Shown: positions 35,526 to 46,213, numbered from the stretch's first letter. The stretch: 64,000 nt of DNA from Desulforhopalus singaporensis (GCF_900104445.1 NZ_FNJI01000003.1:171544-235543), one strand, 5' to 3'. Made by a program: numbers and translations. The notes: generated by a model from the sequence alone, not told the origin.

Positions 35526-36761
35526 TTACTCGGGTAAACGGTCCAGCAGCGATTCCAGCAGCTTTTCCGAGGCGATACCCGTCGGGGCCATTCCGTTTCT
35601 GAGTTGAAATTCCCTGATGGCGGCCCGGCTTGCATCACCTATATAGCCATCGATTTTCCCCGAATACCAGCCGCCTTTCTGCAGTGCTCTCTGCAGGGTG
35701 AGCTGTTGCTCAAACGTCAGGGATCCCGGGGGACGCGGCCATGGCTGCACCAGCTCACCCACCCCGGCGATGCGGTCACCAAGAAGCCCCACGGCAAGGG
35801 CGTAGGCGTCGGCGTTATTGTAGCGTTTAAGCACAAAAAAGTTTCTCATCATCAGAAAACCGGGCCCTTCGGTACCGGCAACCATCTTCAGCACCGCCTT
35901 CTCTCCGGATCGGACAAATCTTTTACCTCCGGGCCGGACAAACCCCAGCTGCTGCCACTCAGAGAGCAGCCTGGTCTGCCCTTCGTACTGTTGCAAGGCC
36001 GCTTCCGGCAAGTTGGGCAGGACAACCTCATAGCCCCAGGTTTTGCCGGTGCGCCATCCATTTTCCTTCAGCAGGTTGGCAGCAGTCGCCAGCGCATCCG
36101 GTACCGAATTCCAGACGTCCCGCCGGCCGTCTTTATCCATGTCCACCCCATAGGCGAGGTAACTGGTAGGGATAAACTGGGTATGGCCCATGGCCCCAGC
36201 CCACGAGCCGTAGAATCCGTCCACCCCAACGTCTTTGTGCTGAAAAATTTTCAATGCCGCAATCAGCTGGGTTTCGGCAAACTTCCGTCGTCTCACGTCC
36301 CCATAGGCAAGGGTTGCAAGGGCTGCCGGAACATAATGGAGCCGTTCCGGCCGATCGAGTACCGCGCCGTAATTCGATTCGACCGACCAGATCGCCAAAA
36401 GGATAAAACGGCTCACGCCAAACTGTTTTTCGACCAGATCCAGGGTGTTGCGATGGTACCTGGACATACGCTGCCCCTGCTCTATTGAGAGCGAATTCAC
36501 CCGGCCGTCGACATAATCCCATATCCGGGTCTTGAATTCCGGCTGATACCCGGCCTTTTCCAGCACCGTAACATCGGGGCTTGATACCGGTTCAAACGCC
36601 TTCCAGAAAACCTCACTTTCGATCCCGGCCTCCTTTGCCTTTGGATAAAAATCTTCTATCCAGCGTGCGAAATCACCGTCCGCATGCACTGAAAAACCGG
36701 CCATAACCATAAAAGTTGCCAGGATTATCGATAACTTCCACCTGCGACAAAACATTTCCAT
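35526..36761 (-). CDS. mltB: Lytic murein transglycosylase B-family with C-terminal peptidoglycan-binding domain
   Basis: 411 residues. Signal sequence about 1-27. The SLT_2 catalytic domain (about 30-325) has the active Glu in LLAIWSVESNYGAV and the typical GAMGHTQFIPTSY and DGRRDVWNSVPDALATAAN. The final 60 residues are a PG_binding_1 domain (LQRALQKGGWYSGKIDGYIG, IREFQLRNG). It cleaves glycan strands with anhydromuramyl ends in the periplasm. No lipobox, so probably soluble or bound through its domain. Independent unit. Confidence 0.93.
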   Translation of the reverse strand: MEMFCRRWKLSIILATFMVMAGFSVHADGDFARWIEDFYPKAKEAGIESEVFWKAFEPVSSPDVTVLEKAGYQPEFKTRIWDYVDGRVNSLSIEQGQRMSRYHRNTLDLVEKQFGVSRFILLAIWSVESNYGAVLDRPERLHYVPAALATLAYGDVRRRKFAETQLIAALKIFQHKDVGVDGFYGSWAGAMGHTQFIPTSYLAYGVDMDKDGRRDVWNSVPDALATAANLLKENGWRTGKTWGYEVVLPNLPEAALQQYEGQTRLLSEWQQLGFVRPGGKRFVRSGEKAVLKMVAGTEGPGFLMMRNFFVLKRYNNADAYALAVGLLGDRIAGVGELVQPWPRPPGSLTFEQQLTLQRALQKGGWYSGKIDGYIGDASRAAIREFQLRNGMAPTGIASEKLLESLLDRLPE

Positions 36762-37023
36762 CTCCTCTTACGTCACATAATTTTCCCCGGCCTCCCACCT
36801 GTTTTGCGTTGAATTCCAACCAGTGGACAGAGAATCGGAGACAAAGAAGCTGCTTCCCGTTTAACTGCAAATAATTACCAGAGCAGTGTCACTTTTCCCA
36901 TCATAATCGGGAGCAGCCCCGTCCCAGGCACCGCTTGGAGGAGTCGACTGCAGGTTGAGATTTTTTCCAGGACCGGGGGAAGAACTTGTCAAACAGGCGA
37001 TCTTCGAATATTTTTCATGTTCT

Positions 37024-37485
37024 ATGGATATTTTTACTTTTTCAGGGGATAGCTCCTTTTTTCTCCTGTTCCTCATAAGCTTTCTGGCAGCCACCCTGGT
37101 GCCGCTGGGCTCCGAATGGCTGGTCGTTGTCATGGTGACCAAGGGGTTTCCCCTGGAAACCACCGTAGCAACAGCCTCCATCGGCAACTACCTCGGGGGG
37201 TGCACCACCTTTGCCATCGGCGTTTTGGGGACGGAGCTTGTCTTCACCAGGCTCCTGCGCATGGACCAGGCTGAGCTTATGCGGGCAAAACGGCTGTACC
37301 TGAAATACGGGACCTGGACCCTGCTGCTGAGCTGGCTGCCGGTCGTCGGCGACGCACTCTGCCTTGTCGCAGGTGTTTTCAAGACCGGATTCATCAGGTT
37401 TTCGCTCCTGGTGTTTACCGGAAAACTGGCGAGATATTCAATAGTTGCCATCTTGGCAAAAAAAGCTGTCGAACAACTATCTTAA
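37024..37485 (+). CDS. YqaA/SNARE-associated (DedA-related) small membrane protein
   Basis: 153 residues from ATG 37024, where the family-like start lies; a TTG 23 codons upstream with GGAGGAG before it is an alternative. SFLAATLVPLGSEWLVVVM and ASIGNYLGGCTTFAIG are typical YqaA landmarks, and RYGTW-like KYGTWTLLLSWLPVVGDALC matches the second DedA motif. Four or so helices. Members are thought to help lipid or ion movement across the membrane; no specific role can be assigned. Confidence 0.88.
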   Translation: MDIFTFSGDSSFFLLFLISFLAATLVPLGSEWLVVVMVTKGFPLETTVATASIGNYLGGCTTFAIGVLGTELVFTRLLRMDQAELMRAKRLYLKYGTWTLLLSWLPVVGDALCLVAGVFKTGFIRFSLLVFTGKLARYSIVAILAKKAVEQLS

Positions 37486-37554
37486 CAATTATCCCGCCGC
37501 CATGGTGGTGGAGAGATTGTTGTCATCTATTATTATCCAGAGAGGGCGGTTGCA

Positions 37555-38280
37555 ATGAAACAGAGGATTCTTGAGCAAATTTACGATACTTTCACCGACT
37601 GGTGCGCCGGCAGCAGGGAGTTCGTCCCCGTCTGCCGCCAGGGATGCAGCACCTGCTGTACCCAGAATGTCACCATAACCGCCCTTGAGGGTGAAAAAAT
37701 CCTCAGGTATATTGTCGCATCCGGTCGGTTGGAATGGTTTGCCGACCAGCTTTCAGCCGACAGGCTCAACCCCACCCGCCCGGTATTGACAACCAACGAT
37801 TTCGCCAAAGCGTGCCTTGAAGAAAAAGACGTTGACGACAACGGTTGCGCATCCGCCGCCAGGTGTCCCTTTCTGGAGGAAGACACCTGCACGGTCTACC
37901 CGGTACGTCCTTTCGGCTGCAGGTTTTTCGCCTCCTCATCCCGCTGCAGTTCCGAGGTCTGCGCTACTGTTCCGGACTACTATCTCGCCGCCGGAACAGC
38001 TGTCAGTCAGCTCATCGAACACCTGGGACAAAACGAGTACTGGGGCAACATGATCGATGTGCTCTTTGCCCTTCTCGACATAAGCGAGTTCAAGGTTCTT
38101 GCTGAAAAACTGGACAAGTCCGAACTGGTCGCCAGAAGGATGCACATCCTCACCGCAAAGCCCCTTCCCGGTTTCCTCATCGGTGAAGAGGAGGGAGCAC
38201 AGGTGATCCCGCTTCTTGAGAAGATCTTCAATACCGAAGTGGACGGCAGAAGGATTGAAGATATCCTCAACGGTCGCTGA
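37555..38280 (+). CDS. YkgJ-family cysteine-cluster protein
   Basis: 241 residues. The putative metal or Fe-S ligand set is split: CRQGCSTCC near residue 23 and, after about 80 residues, ARCPFLEEDTCTVYPVRPFGCRFF, which is the characteristic CxxL....C.vY..RP..CR block. Several extra Cys follow (SSRCSSEVC). Function in the cell is unknown; related proteins are proposed zinc- or iron-cluster proteins. It follows the YqaA-like gene by 69 bases in the same direction. Confidence 0.88.
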   Translation: MKQRILEQIYDTFTDWCAGSREFVPVCRQGCSTCCTQNVTITALEGEKILRYIVASGRLEWFADQLSADRLNPTRPVLTTNDFAKACLEEKDVDDNGCASAARCPFLEEDTCTVYPVRPFGCRFFASSSRCSSEVCATVPDYYLAAGTAVSQLIEHLGQNEYWGNMIDVLFALLDISEFKVLAEKLDKSELVARRMHILTAKPLPGFLIGEEEGAQVIPLLEKIFNTEVDGRRIEDILNGR

Positions 38281-38316
38281 ACCCGGTGTGGTTTTTCACC
38301 TGGTGCCTCCTGACTC

Positions 38317-39387
38317 TTATTGCTGCCCGTCAAACAACGGCAGAAATTCTCCATACCCCTGCTCTTCAAGTTCGCCAGCGGGTATAAATCTCAGGGAGGC
38401 GGAGTTGATACAGTACCGCAGCCCGGTCGGCTCGGGTCCGTCCGGAAACAGGTGGCCAAGGTGGGAATCGGCCGCAGCGCTTCTCACCTCGGTACGGACC
38501 ATAAACAGCTTCAGGTCCTTTTTCTCCACTATGTTTTCGTCCACCAGGGGTCTTGAAAAACTGGGCCATCCGGTACCGGAATCAAATTTATCAAGAGAAC
38601 TGAAGAGCGGTTCTCCCGAGACCACGTCGACATAAATTCCAGCCCTCTTGTTATCCCAGAACTCGTTATCAAAAGGTGGTTCCGTGCCATCTTCCCTGGT
38701 CACCCGGTACTGCATGGCGGTAAGCCGACTCTGCAACACCTCATCTGCTGGCCTGGCGTACTTCTTCTCCTCGGGCCGCCCCTTCCATGTCTTCTCAAGA
38801 AACCCCGCCCGGCCGGAACCTACTTTGTAGGCGTTATAGTGCAGCGCATTTTTCCGGTAATAGTCCTGGTGATACTCTTCGGCCCGGTAAAACCTGGTCC
38901 TGGGTAAAATCGCCGTGACCACCGGGCGGGCAAAAATACCCGACGCGTCAAGCTCTTTTTTTGAGAGTTGGGCTATGCGCTTTTCCTCCTCGCTGCCATA
39001 AAAAATGGCCGTTTTATAATGATTTCCACGATCGGCAAACTGCCCGCCGTCATCGGTGGGATCGATATGTTTCCAGAACACCTGGAGCAACTCGGCAAAG
39101 CTTATCACCTGAGGATCATAAACCACCCGTACCGACTCTATGTGGGAGGTGCGACCCGCCGATACCTCCTGATAGGTCGGATTTTCTTCCTGTCCCCCGG
39201 AATAACCGGCCGACACGTCAATCACCCCTTCAAGTTCTTCAAAAGGCGGCTCCATGCACCAGAAACAGCCGCCTCCCAGAATAACTTCCTTCTGTCCGGC
39301 AATGAAATTTTCAGTCACCGCCAGAAATGACACACCAAGCGCCACCACAACTGTTGCTGCTATCCATGAATACATTTGTTCCTCCAT
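38317..39387 (-). CDS. msrAB: Bifunctional peptide methionine sulfoxide reductase MsrA-MsrB
   Basis: 356 residues. A hydrophobic N-terminus (about 6-24) suggests export or membrane anchoring. MsrA (about 34-195) has the catalytic Cys in [16 protein letters not shown] and [13 protein letters not shown]; MsrB (about 215-340) has [12 protein letters not shown] and the catalytic Cys in [13 protein letters not shown]. The zinc-ligand Cys pairs of many MsrB are absent from the visible sequence. It reduces both sulfoxide epimers, presumably to repair envelope proteins. Independent unit, convergent with ykgJ. Confidence 0.94.
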   Translation of the reverse strand: MEEQMYSWIAATVVVALGVSFLAVTENFIAGQKEVILGGGCFWCMEPPFEELEGVIDVSAGYSGGQEENPTYQEVSAGRTSHIESVRVVYDPQVISFAELLQVFWKHIDPTDDGGQFADRGNHYKTAIFYGSEEEKRIAQLSKKELDASGIFARPVVTAILPRTRFYRAEEYHQDYYRKNALHYNAYKVGSGRAGFLEKTWKGRPEEKKYARPADEVLQSRLTAMQYRVTREDGTEPPFDNEFWDNKRAGIYVDVVSGEPLFSSLDKFDSGTGWPSFSRPLVDENIVEKKDLKLFMVRTEVRSAAADSHLGHLFPDGPEPTGLRYCINSASLRFIPAGELEEQGYGEFLPLFDGQQ

Positions 39388-39535
39388 TGGCTGAGGGAAA
39401 TGTTCAAGGAAAGAATAGGCACTTGTACCACCTCAGGCAAGTGATGGCCGCCCGGCTCCGCAAAAGACTGCAACTAACGGTTATGAAAACTGTTTTTTTT
39501 TGATATTTCCGGCGAATTTTCTGTTTCAAAAATAG

Positions 39536-41215
<1,680 letters not shown>

Positions 41216-41221
41216 CCCGGC

Positions 41222-42058
41222 ATGGATGAAATATCCGTAAAAATCACCTCCCCCAACAGTGATGCGATCACCGTCGGCGACAACAGGCCGCTGCTGCTCA
41301 TCGCCGGTCCCTGTGCTCTTGAATCGTACGAACTGTGCGCCAGAGTAGCGGAGAAAATGGCCGAGATCTGTGAACGGCTCGGCCTGTCTTACGTCTTCAA
41401 GGCATCTTTTGACAAGGCCAACCGGACCTCGCTCTCTTCCTACCGGGGCCCGGGCCTTGAGGAAGGTCTTGGTGCTCTTGCCAAGATCCGGTCGCAGATC
41501 GGCGTGCCCGTGGTTTCCGATATTCATGATTTCACCCAGGCCAAGGCTGCGGGTGAAGTACTGGACATCATCCAGATCCCCGCTTTTCTCTGCAGGCAGA
41601 CGGACCTGCTTAAGGCTGCTGCTGAAACAGGTAAGCCGGTAAGTATAAAAAAAGGGCAGTTCGTCTCCCCGTGGGACATGAAAAACGCGGTGGATAAAGT
41701 GCGCGGTGGTGGCGGCAGGAATGTCATGCTCGTTGAGCGCGGTGCAAGTTTTGGCTACAACAACCTGGTGGTCGATATGCGCTCTCTTCCGGTAATGCGC
41801 TCCTTCGGGTGTCCGGTCATTTTCGATGCGACCCACTCGGTACAGCTTCCCGGCGGTGCCGGAGGGTCGTCGGGGGGGCAGCGGGAATTTATCGAACCGC
41901 TCACCAAAGGCGCGGTGGCGGCAGGCATTGACGGGCTGTTCATGGAGGTTCACCCGCAGCCGGACAAGGCCCTGTGCGACGGCCCCAACTCACTCGCCCT
42001 CGACGCGGTAGAGCAGCTGCTTGAAAAAGTCGTCCGAATCCGGAACGCGGTGGCATGA
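41222..42058 (+). CDS. kdsA: 3-deoxy-8-phosphooctulonate synthase
   Basis: 278 residues, standard size. The DAHP-synthase-like barrel shows LLLIAGPCALESYELC at its start, SFDKANRTSLSSYRGPG, the metal-site VSIKKGQFVSPWDMKN-type segment and FDATHSVQLPGG. It condenses arabinose 5-phosphate and PEP to KDO 8-phosphate. The ATG is 6 bases after the pyrG stop, and its stop overlaps kdsC. Confidence 0.97.
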   Translation: MDEISVKITSPNSDAITVGDNRPLLLIAGPCALESYELCARVAEKMAEICERLGLSYVFKASFDKANRTSLSSYRGPGLEEGLGALAKIRSQIGVPVVSDIHDFTQAKAAGEVLDIIQIPAFLCRQTDLLKAAAETGKPVSIKKGQFVSPWDMKNAVDKVRGGGGRNVMLVERGASFGYNNLVVDMRSLPVMRSFGCPVIFDATHSVQLPGGAGGSSGGQREFIEPLTKGAVAAGIDGLFMEVHPQPDKALCDGPNSLALDAVEQLLEKVVRIRNAVA

Positions 42059-42699
42059 CAATGTCCTCGGATTGCCCTTCCAGCCCAGGGAATTACCCTT
42101 CGGACTGTCAGGTACTGGAGAACTACCGGACCCGGGTACGGGAGAAAACCGGAGCCGAAACGGACCCTGCAAGAAAGCTCGCCCTTTCACGGGGCACAGA
42201 CATAAAACTGCTGCTTCTTGACGTCGACGGCGTACTCACCGACGGCAACCTGCTCTACACCAGCGGAGGCGAAGAAGCCAAAGCTTTCAATACCCAGGAC
42301 GGTTTCGGCATCAGGCTGCTCAGGGAAAGCGGCATCGAGACCGGTATCATCACCGCAAGACAATCGGAAATAGTTGCCCGCCGGGCCGAGGAGCTGAAAA
42401 TCCGATACGTGTACCAGGGCCAGAAAAGCAAGAACGGTGCCTTCAGACAGATTTTAACCGACGCCGGGCTCAAGCCGTTCGAGGTGGCCTACATGGGTGA
42501 CGACTGGCTCGACCTCTGCATCCTGGTCCAGGTCGGCCTGGCCATCGCCCCGGCCAACGGGGTGGACGAAGTCAAAAACGCGGCCCATTACGTTACCGAA
42601 AAAAGCGGTGGCTCCGGCGCGGTCCGGGAAGCCTGCAGCCTGATTCTCGAGGCCAAAAAAATGTTGCCGGGGCTTTTACAGAAATATACAAACCGATGA
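42055..42699 (+). CDS. kdsC: 3-deoxy-D-manno-octulosonate 8-phosphate phosphatase
   Basis: 214 residues. A C0-type HAD phosphatase: LLLLDVDGVLTDGNLLY (nucleophile DxD near residue 53), TARQSE and the YMGDDWLDLCIL metal motif. An N-terminal stretch of about 45 residues precedes the catalytic core and is longer than in many KdsC; an internal ATG is not obvious, so this start, overlapping kdsA by 4 bases (ATGA), is preferred. It hydrolyses KDO 8-phosphate to KDO. Confidence 0.94.
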   Translation: MTMSSDCPSSPGNYPSDCQVLENYRTRVREKTGAETDPARKLALSRGTDIKLLLLDVDGVLTDGNLLYTSGGEEAKAFNTQDGFGIRLLRESGIETGIITARQSEIVARRAEELKIRYVYQGQKSKNGAFRQILTDAGLKPFEVAYMGDDWLDLCILVQVGLAIAPANGVDEVKNAAHYVTEKSGGSGAVREACSLILEAKKMLPGLLQKYTNR

Positions 42700-43274
42700 A
42701 ACTGCATCGAAACATCATCTGGCTGATTCCGCTGCTGCTGTTTGCAACATTTCCCCTCTGGTCCGTACCTGTCGGCAAATTCCTCGCCCCCCGCGGAGGC
42801 TTCGACAAGCAGGTCGCGACAGAGGTTGGCAAAAAACATGACTTCACCCTCGACTCGGTAAAAATTACCCAGCATAAAAACAGCAAGGTCAGTGCGGTTA
42901 TTATCGCGCAGAGAGCGCGTACCGGGGAAGACAAGGATCTGTTGCTGATGGACGAGGTGGACGCAGATCTCTTAGACGATGGCGGCAACGTCACCAAAAT
43001 AGTTGCCCGCAGAGGGAGTTACAACACCACAACCGAACTGCTCACACTTATCGACGACGTGGTGGTGCACAAGATCTCGGACAACCAGTTCCTGTACACC
43101 GACCTCCTGCTCTACGACAACGAAAAACGAACAGTGAACTGCCCCGGTGCCACCCGCCTGGAAGCTGAAGGAGCGGTAATAAACGGTGGCAGATTTCACT
43201 ACGACATTGACAGTGAGACCTACGTTATCGACAAAAGGGTCCACTGCCTGCTCAACCGGTTCGAAACTCCCTGA
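42696..43274 (+). CDS. lptC: LPS export protein LptC
   Basis: 192 residues. One N-terminal helix (about 5-22, IIWLIPLLLFATFPLW) anchors a periplasmic beta-jellyroll of the LptC/DUF1239 type (FTLDSVKITQHKNSKVSA, DDGGNVTKIVARRGSYNTTTELLTLIDDV-like repeats, summarised by its ARRGSYN and LIDDVVV landmarks). It passes LPS from LptBFG to LptA. It overlaps the kdsC stop by 4 bases. Expected next genes lptA and lptB do not follow; a convergent trmO begins 36 bases later. Confidence 0.9.
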   Translation: MKLHRNIIWLIPLLLFATFPLWSVPVGKFLAPRGGFDKQVATEVGKKHDFTLDSVKITQHKNSKVSAVIIAQRARTGEDKDLLLMDEVDADLLDDGGNVTKIVARRGSYNTTTELLTLIDDVVVHKISDNQFLYTDLLLYDNEKRTVNCPGATRLEAEGAVINGGRFHYDIDSETYVIDKRVHCLLNRFETP

Positions 43275-43310
43275 GATTGCCCGGGCATTTCTCTTCTCCC
43301 AAGATCTTCG

Positions 43311-44015
43311 CTACACCATGTGGCAACTTTCAACAAAGAAATCGGCGCCTGTTACCTGAAACCGGACATTGACATCCCACAGCAACATGCCAAAGGAGCT
43401 CTTTTCCGAGTTTTTCTGGATTGCCGGCCGGGGGTCCTGGCGGATCATCTCGGCAATAAGGGTCTTGATATCCCTGCCGGTCCGGAGCCGGTAGCTGTTA
43501 CAAAATTCCACTGCGCTGTCGCTGAAGACCACTTCAGCTCCGGGGACCGCTCCATCTGCATATCCGGCAACGGCGTCGTCTATTTTGTCACAGTAGGGAA
43601 CGTATGGCTTGATATCGATTACCGGGGTGCCGTCGAGGAGGTCGATTCCCGAGAGCAGGAGCACCGGCCCGCTTTTTCGCACCTCGATTCCCTCAAGCCT
43701 GACAGCGGAAAGACCCAGGTGATTGGGGCGGTGGGGAGTCCGGCAGCCGAAGACCCCGACCTTTTTCTTTCCACCGAGCCAGGGGGGGCGCACCATCGAC
43801 TTCCACCCTTGGCAGACAACGGTGTGAAAGACAAAATGTATCCACACGTGGGAAAACTGGTCCAGCCCCCGAACCATCTCCTCCCGATTATATGGAGATA
43901 TCAACTCAAGCTCGGCCACCGATGACTTGACCATGCCGGGTTGACGGGGAATACCGAATTTTTCTGTAAAACATGAATGAATCACACCAATCTGTTCAGC
44001 TACTATCTTCATCAC
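43311..44015 (-). CDS. trmO: tRNA (N6-threonylcarbamoyladenosine37-N6)-methyltransferase TrmO
   Basis: 234 residues. The TsaA/YaeB beta-barrel is recognised by IGVIHSCFTEKFGIPRQPG, FSHVWIHFVFH, the SAM-site block FGCRTPHRPNHLGLSAVRL and LLDGTPVIDIKPYVPYCD. It adds the methyl group of m6t6A37 in some tRNAs. Ends convergently 36 bases from lptC, and its start is 130 bases from nikM, with the nik regulatory region between them. Confidence 0.92.
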   Translation of the reverse strand: MMKIVAEQIGVIHSCFTEKFGIPRQPGMVKSSVAELELISPYNREEMVRGLDQFSHVWIHFVFHTVVCQGWKSMVRPPWLGGKKKVGVFGCRTPHRPNHLGLSAVRLEGIEVRKSGPVLLLSGIDLLDGTPVIDIKPYVPYCDKIDDAVAGYADGAVPGAEVVFSDSAVEFCNSYRLRTGRDIKTLIAEMIRQDPRPAIQKNSEKSSFGMLLWDVNVRFQVTGADFFVESCHMV

Positions 44016-44041
44016 CTATTCCCAATAGACACCCTACTTTT

Positions 44042-44068
44042 TTAACACGAAATTCAAAAATGTATTAT
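44042..44068. promoter_or_regulatory. Degenerate upstream copy of the nik operator
   Basis: TTAACAC (44042-44048), 13 bases, GTATTAT (44062-44068). The spacer carries TTCAAAA at the same position as in the downstream perfect copy, so this is a second, weaker site, 59 bases upstream, ahead of the -35. Confidence 0.5.
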
Positions 44069-44072
44069 TTTC

Positions 44073-44102
44073 TTGACACCCGCAGGAGAAGAGCTGTATT
44101 GT
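44073..44102 (+). promoter_or_regulatory. Promoter of the nik operon
   Basis: Perfect TTGACA (44073-44078), 18 bases, TATTGT (44097-44102); the nikM ATG is 43 bases downstream. The -10 overlaps the left arm of the perfect inverted repeat. Confidence 0.65.
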
Positions 44103-44129
44103 AACACACATTTCAAAATCGTGTTACAA
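44099..44129. promoter_or_regulatory. Inverted-repeat operator of the nik operon (NikR-like candidate)
   Basis: TTGTAACAC (44099-44107), 13 bases, GTGTTACAA (44121-44129): perfect 9-base arms over the start-point region. Arms GTGTTAC/GTAACAC recall NikR sites described for delta-proteobacteria, although the published arm order should be compared. Nickel-dependent repression would be expected. No nikR gene is in the window. Confidence 0.65.
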
Positions 44130-44145
44130 ACAAACTGGTGATCAT

Positions 44146-44751
44146 ATGCATATTTCTGAAGGTGTCCTAAGTCCTGCAGTGCTTGTTGCCGGAGGTGCAG
44201 TAACATTTGTCGGCACGGGTCTCGGCCTCAAGAGAATCGATTACGACCATATCATGACGGTCTCGCTTCTTACCGCGACCTTCTTCGTGGCGTCGTTGAT
44301 CCACGTACCCTTAGGTCCGGGAAACATTCATCTGGTGCTTGGCGGGCTTATGGGGCTGGTTCTCGGCTGGTCCGCCTTTCCCGCTATCCTGATCGCCTTG
44401 CTGCTGCAGGCTATTTTTTTTCAATACGGCGGCCTGGTGGTCCTTGGTGCAAATACAACCGTTATGGCCCTGCCGGCCGTCGGCTGCTACTATCTTTTCC
44501 GAAAATGGATTGAAACCAACGGCAATAAACGGAAAATGGCTGCTTTTGCGGCGGGGTTTTTCTCGCCGCTGTTGTCTTCGCTGCTGATGGCCCTGGCACT
44601 GGCAACAAGCGACCAGGGATTTCTCCAGACGGCGCAGCTGGTGGTGGCCGCCCATATCCCGCTGATGATTATCGAGGGTGTGATAACCATGTTCATCATC
44701 CTCTTTCTGAGCAGGGTGCAACCGGAATTCCTCTCCATAGGCAAGTCATGA
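44146..44751 (+). CDS. nikM: ECF nickel transporter substrate-specificity component NikM (CbiM family)
   Basis: 201 residues and about six helices. It begins MHISEGVLSP, the exact N-terminal metal-binding pattern of CbiM/NikM, in which Met1 and His2 ligate Ni or Co. HVPLGPGNIHLVLGGLMGLVLG and LGANTTVMALPAVG are the other family landmarks. Nickel rather than cobalt is inferred from the NikL and NikK partners downstream and the operator upstream. Its stop overlaps the next start by 4 bases. Confidence 0.93.
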   Translation: MHISEGVLSPAVLVAGGAVTFVGTGLGLKRIDYDHIMTVSLLTATFFVASLIHVPLGPGNIHLVLGGLMGLVLGWSAFPAILIALLLQAIFFQYGGLVVLGANTTVMALPAVGCYYLFRKWIETNGNKRKMAAFAAGFFSPLLSSLLMALALATSDQGFLQTAQLVVAAHIPLMIIEGVITMFIILFLSRVQPEFLSIGKS

Positions 44752-45371
44752 AAAACAAAACAAATCTGCTGTTATTCTTCTTTACCATCTGGTGTGTGTT
44801 GTCCGCTACTGTTTCGGCAGAGGCCCACAAGATCAGGGTCTTCGCCTGGGACGAGGCAGACGAGGTGTACACCGAAGCGAAGTTCAGCGGCGGCCGTGGT
44901 GCACAAAACGCTGCCGTTACCGTCATCAACCGGCAGACTGGTCAACCCGTGGTCACTGGAAAGACCGACAGCGAGGGACTGTTCATGTTTTCCCGCTCGC
45001 TTCTTACAGGTTCCGGCGCTACAGAGTTTGATATTGTGGTATCAAGCGGAGACGGACATAAAAACAGCTGGGCATATTCACTGACCGCCGTTGACGATAC
45101 TGTCGCCCCCGCCGCTCCACCCGTTGCCGCTCTGCAAAAATCGACAAGCGCTCCACCCTCTCCTGACAGCAACGGCAACAGCGGTGTCTGCCGGGAACTT
45201 ACCGCCGCCGAACTCGACCTCATTCTTGAAAAAAAGCTGGCGCCCATCAGGCGCTCGCTGGCACAGCAAAGTGAACAGGGGCCGTCACTCCAGGATATCC
45301 TGGGGGGGATCGGCTATATACTCGGTATCGCAGGTATTGCCGCTTATATGAAATCTTCAGGAAAAAAATAA
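44748..45371 (+). CDS. nikL: Nickel ECF transporter accessory protein NikL-like
   Basis: 207 residues. A signal sequence (about 1-26) ends before EAHKIRVFAWDEADEVYTEA, so the mature N-terminus would carry a His close to the terminus. The middle is a beta-rich domain (NAAVTVINRQTGQPVVTGKT), then a Pro/Ala/Ser linker and a C-terminal membrane helix (ILGGIGYILGIAGIAAYM). Size and order match the NikL component that replaces CbiN in many Ni transporters. Assignment rests mainly on context. Confidence 0.8.
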   Translation: MKNKTNLLLFFFTIWCVLSATVSAEAHKIRVFAWDEADEVYTEAKFSGGRGAQNAAVTVINRQTGQPVVTGKTDSEGLFMFSRSLLTGSGATEFDIVVSSGDGHKNSWAYSLTAVDDTVAPAAPPVAALQKSTSAPPSPDSNGNSGVCRELTAAELDLILEKKLAPIRRSLAQQSEQGPSLQDILGGIGYILGIAGIAAYMKSSGKK

Positions 45372-45386
45372 ACAAGGAGGTCGTAA

Positions 45387-46193
45387 ATGACTCGCAGGAC
45401 ATCCGCACCCGTTGTCACACTTTTCACAGCAGTTTTGCTTATTTTACTGGGTCTTGGCTCGCCATCCCGATCCCATGCCCATTTCGGCATGGTCATCCCG
45501 GAACAACCCGTGATCACACAGCACAACAAGACAACCAACCTCTCTCTATCATTTTCCCACCCGTTTGAAAACATCGGCATGGACCTTGACGCTCCCGCAA
45601 AATTCTTCGTCACGGTAAACGGCAAGGTGCAGGATCTCACAGATACGCTCACCAGCTCTCAATTCATGGACCACAACAGCTGGAGTAGTGGTTTCAGCTT
45701 CAAAAGACCGGGAATCTACACCTTTGTCATGGAACCGTCACCCTACTGGGAACCGGCTGAAGATGTCTTCATAATCCACTACACCAAGACCATCATCCCG
45801 GCATACGGAGAGGATCAGGGCTGGGACAAGCCGGCAGGACTGCCGGTCGAGATCATCCCCAGGACCCGACCTTTCGGCAACTACGCCGGCAACAGTTTTA
45901 CCGGGCAGGTTCTCATCGATGGCAAACCGGCACCGAACACCGAGGTGGAGGTGGAGCTTTACAACACCCGGCAACTGTCCGCCCCGTCCGATTACCACAT
46001 CACCCAGGTGGTTGCAACGGACGACAACGGCATTTTTCATTTCACCTGTCCTCTCCCGGGATGGTGGGGCTTTGCCGCGCTGACCGAGGCTCCGTACACC
46101 CTCAAAGATAAGCAGGGCGCGGAAAAAGGCGTAGAGCTCGGCGGGGTACTGTGGACTTATTTCGATACTCCCTTAAACACTGAGCAGAAATAA
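45387..46193 (+). CDS. nikK: Nickel ECF transporter accessory protein NikK-like (DUF4198)
   Basis: 268 residues with AAGGAGG 6 bases before the ATG. Signal sequence about 1-31; the mature end is HAHFGMVIPEQ, again with His at or next to the N-terminus. The rest is the DUF4198 beta-domain: GFSFKRPGIYTFVMEPSPYW, EIIPRTRPFGNYAGNSFTG and PLPGWWGFAAL. In nickel transporters of the NikMLKQO type this protein is the extra periplasmic component. No C-terminal membrane helix is evident. Confidence 0.83.
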   Translation: MTRRTSAPVVTLFTAVLLILLGLGSPSRSHAHFGMVIPEQPVITQHNKTTNLSLSFSHPFENIGMDLDAPAKFFVTVNGKVQDLTDTLTSSQFMDHNSWSSGFSFKRPGIYTFVMEPSPYWEPAEDVFIIHYTKTIIPAYGEDQGWDKPAGLPVEIIPRTRPFGNYAGNSFTGQVLIDGKPAPNTEVEVELYNTRQLSAPSDYHITQVVATDDNGIFHFTCPLPGWWGFAALTEAPYTLKDKQGAEKGVELGGVLWTYFDTPLNTEQK

Positions 46194-46213
46194 CAGCGAA
46201 GAGGTCATCCCCC

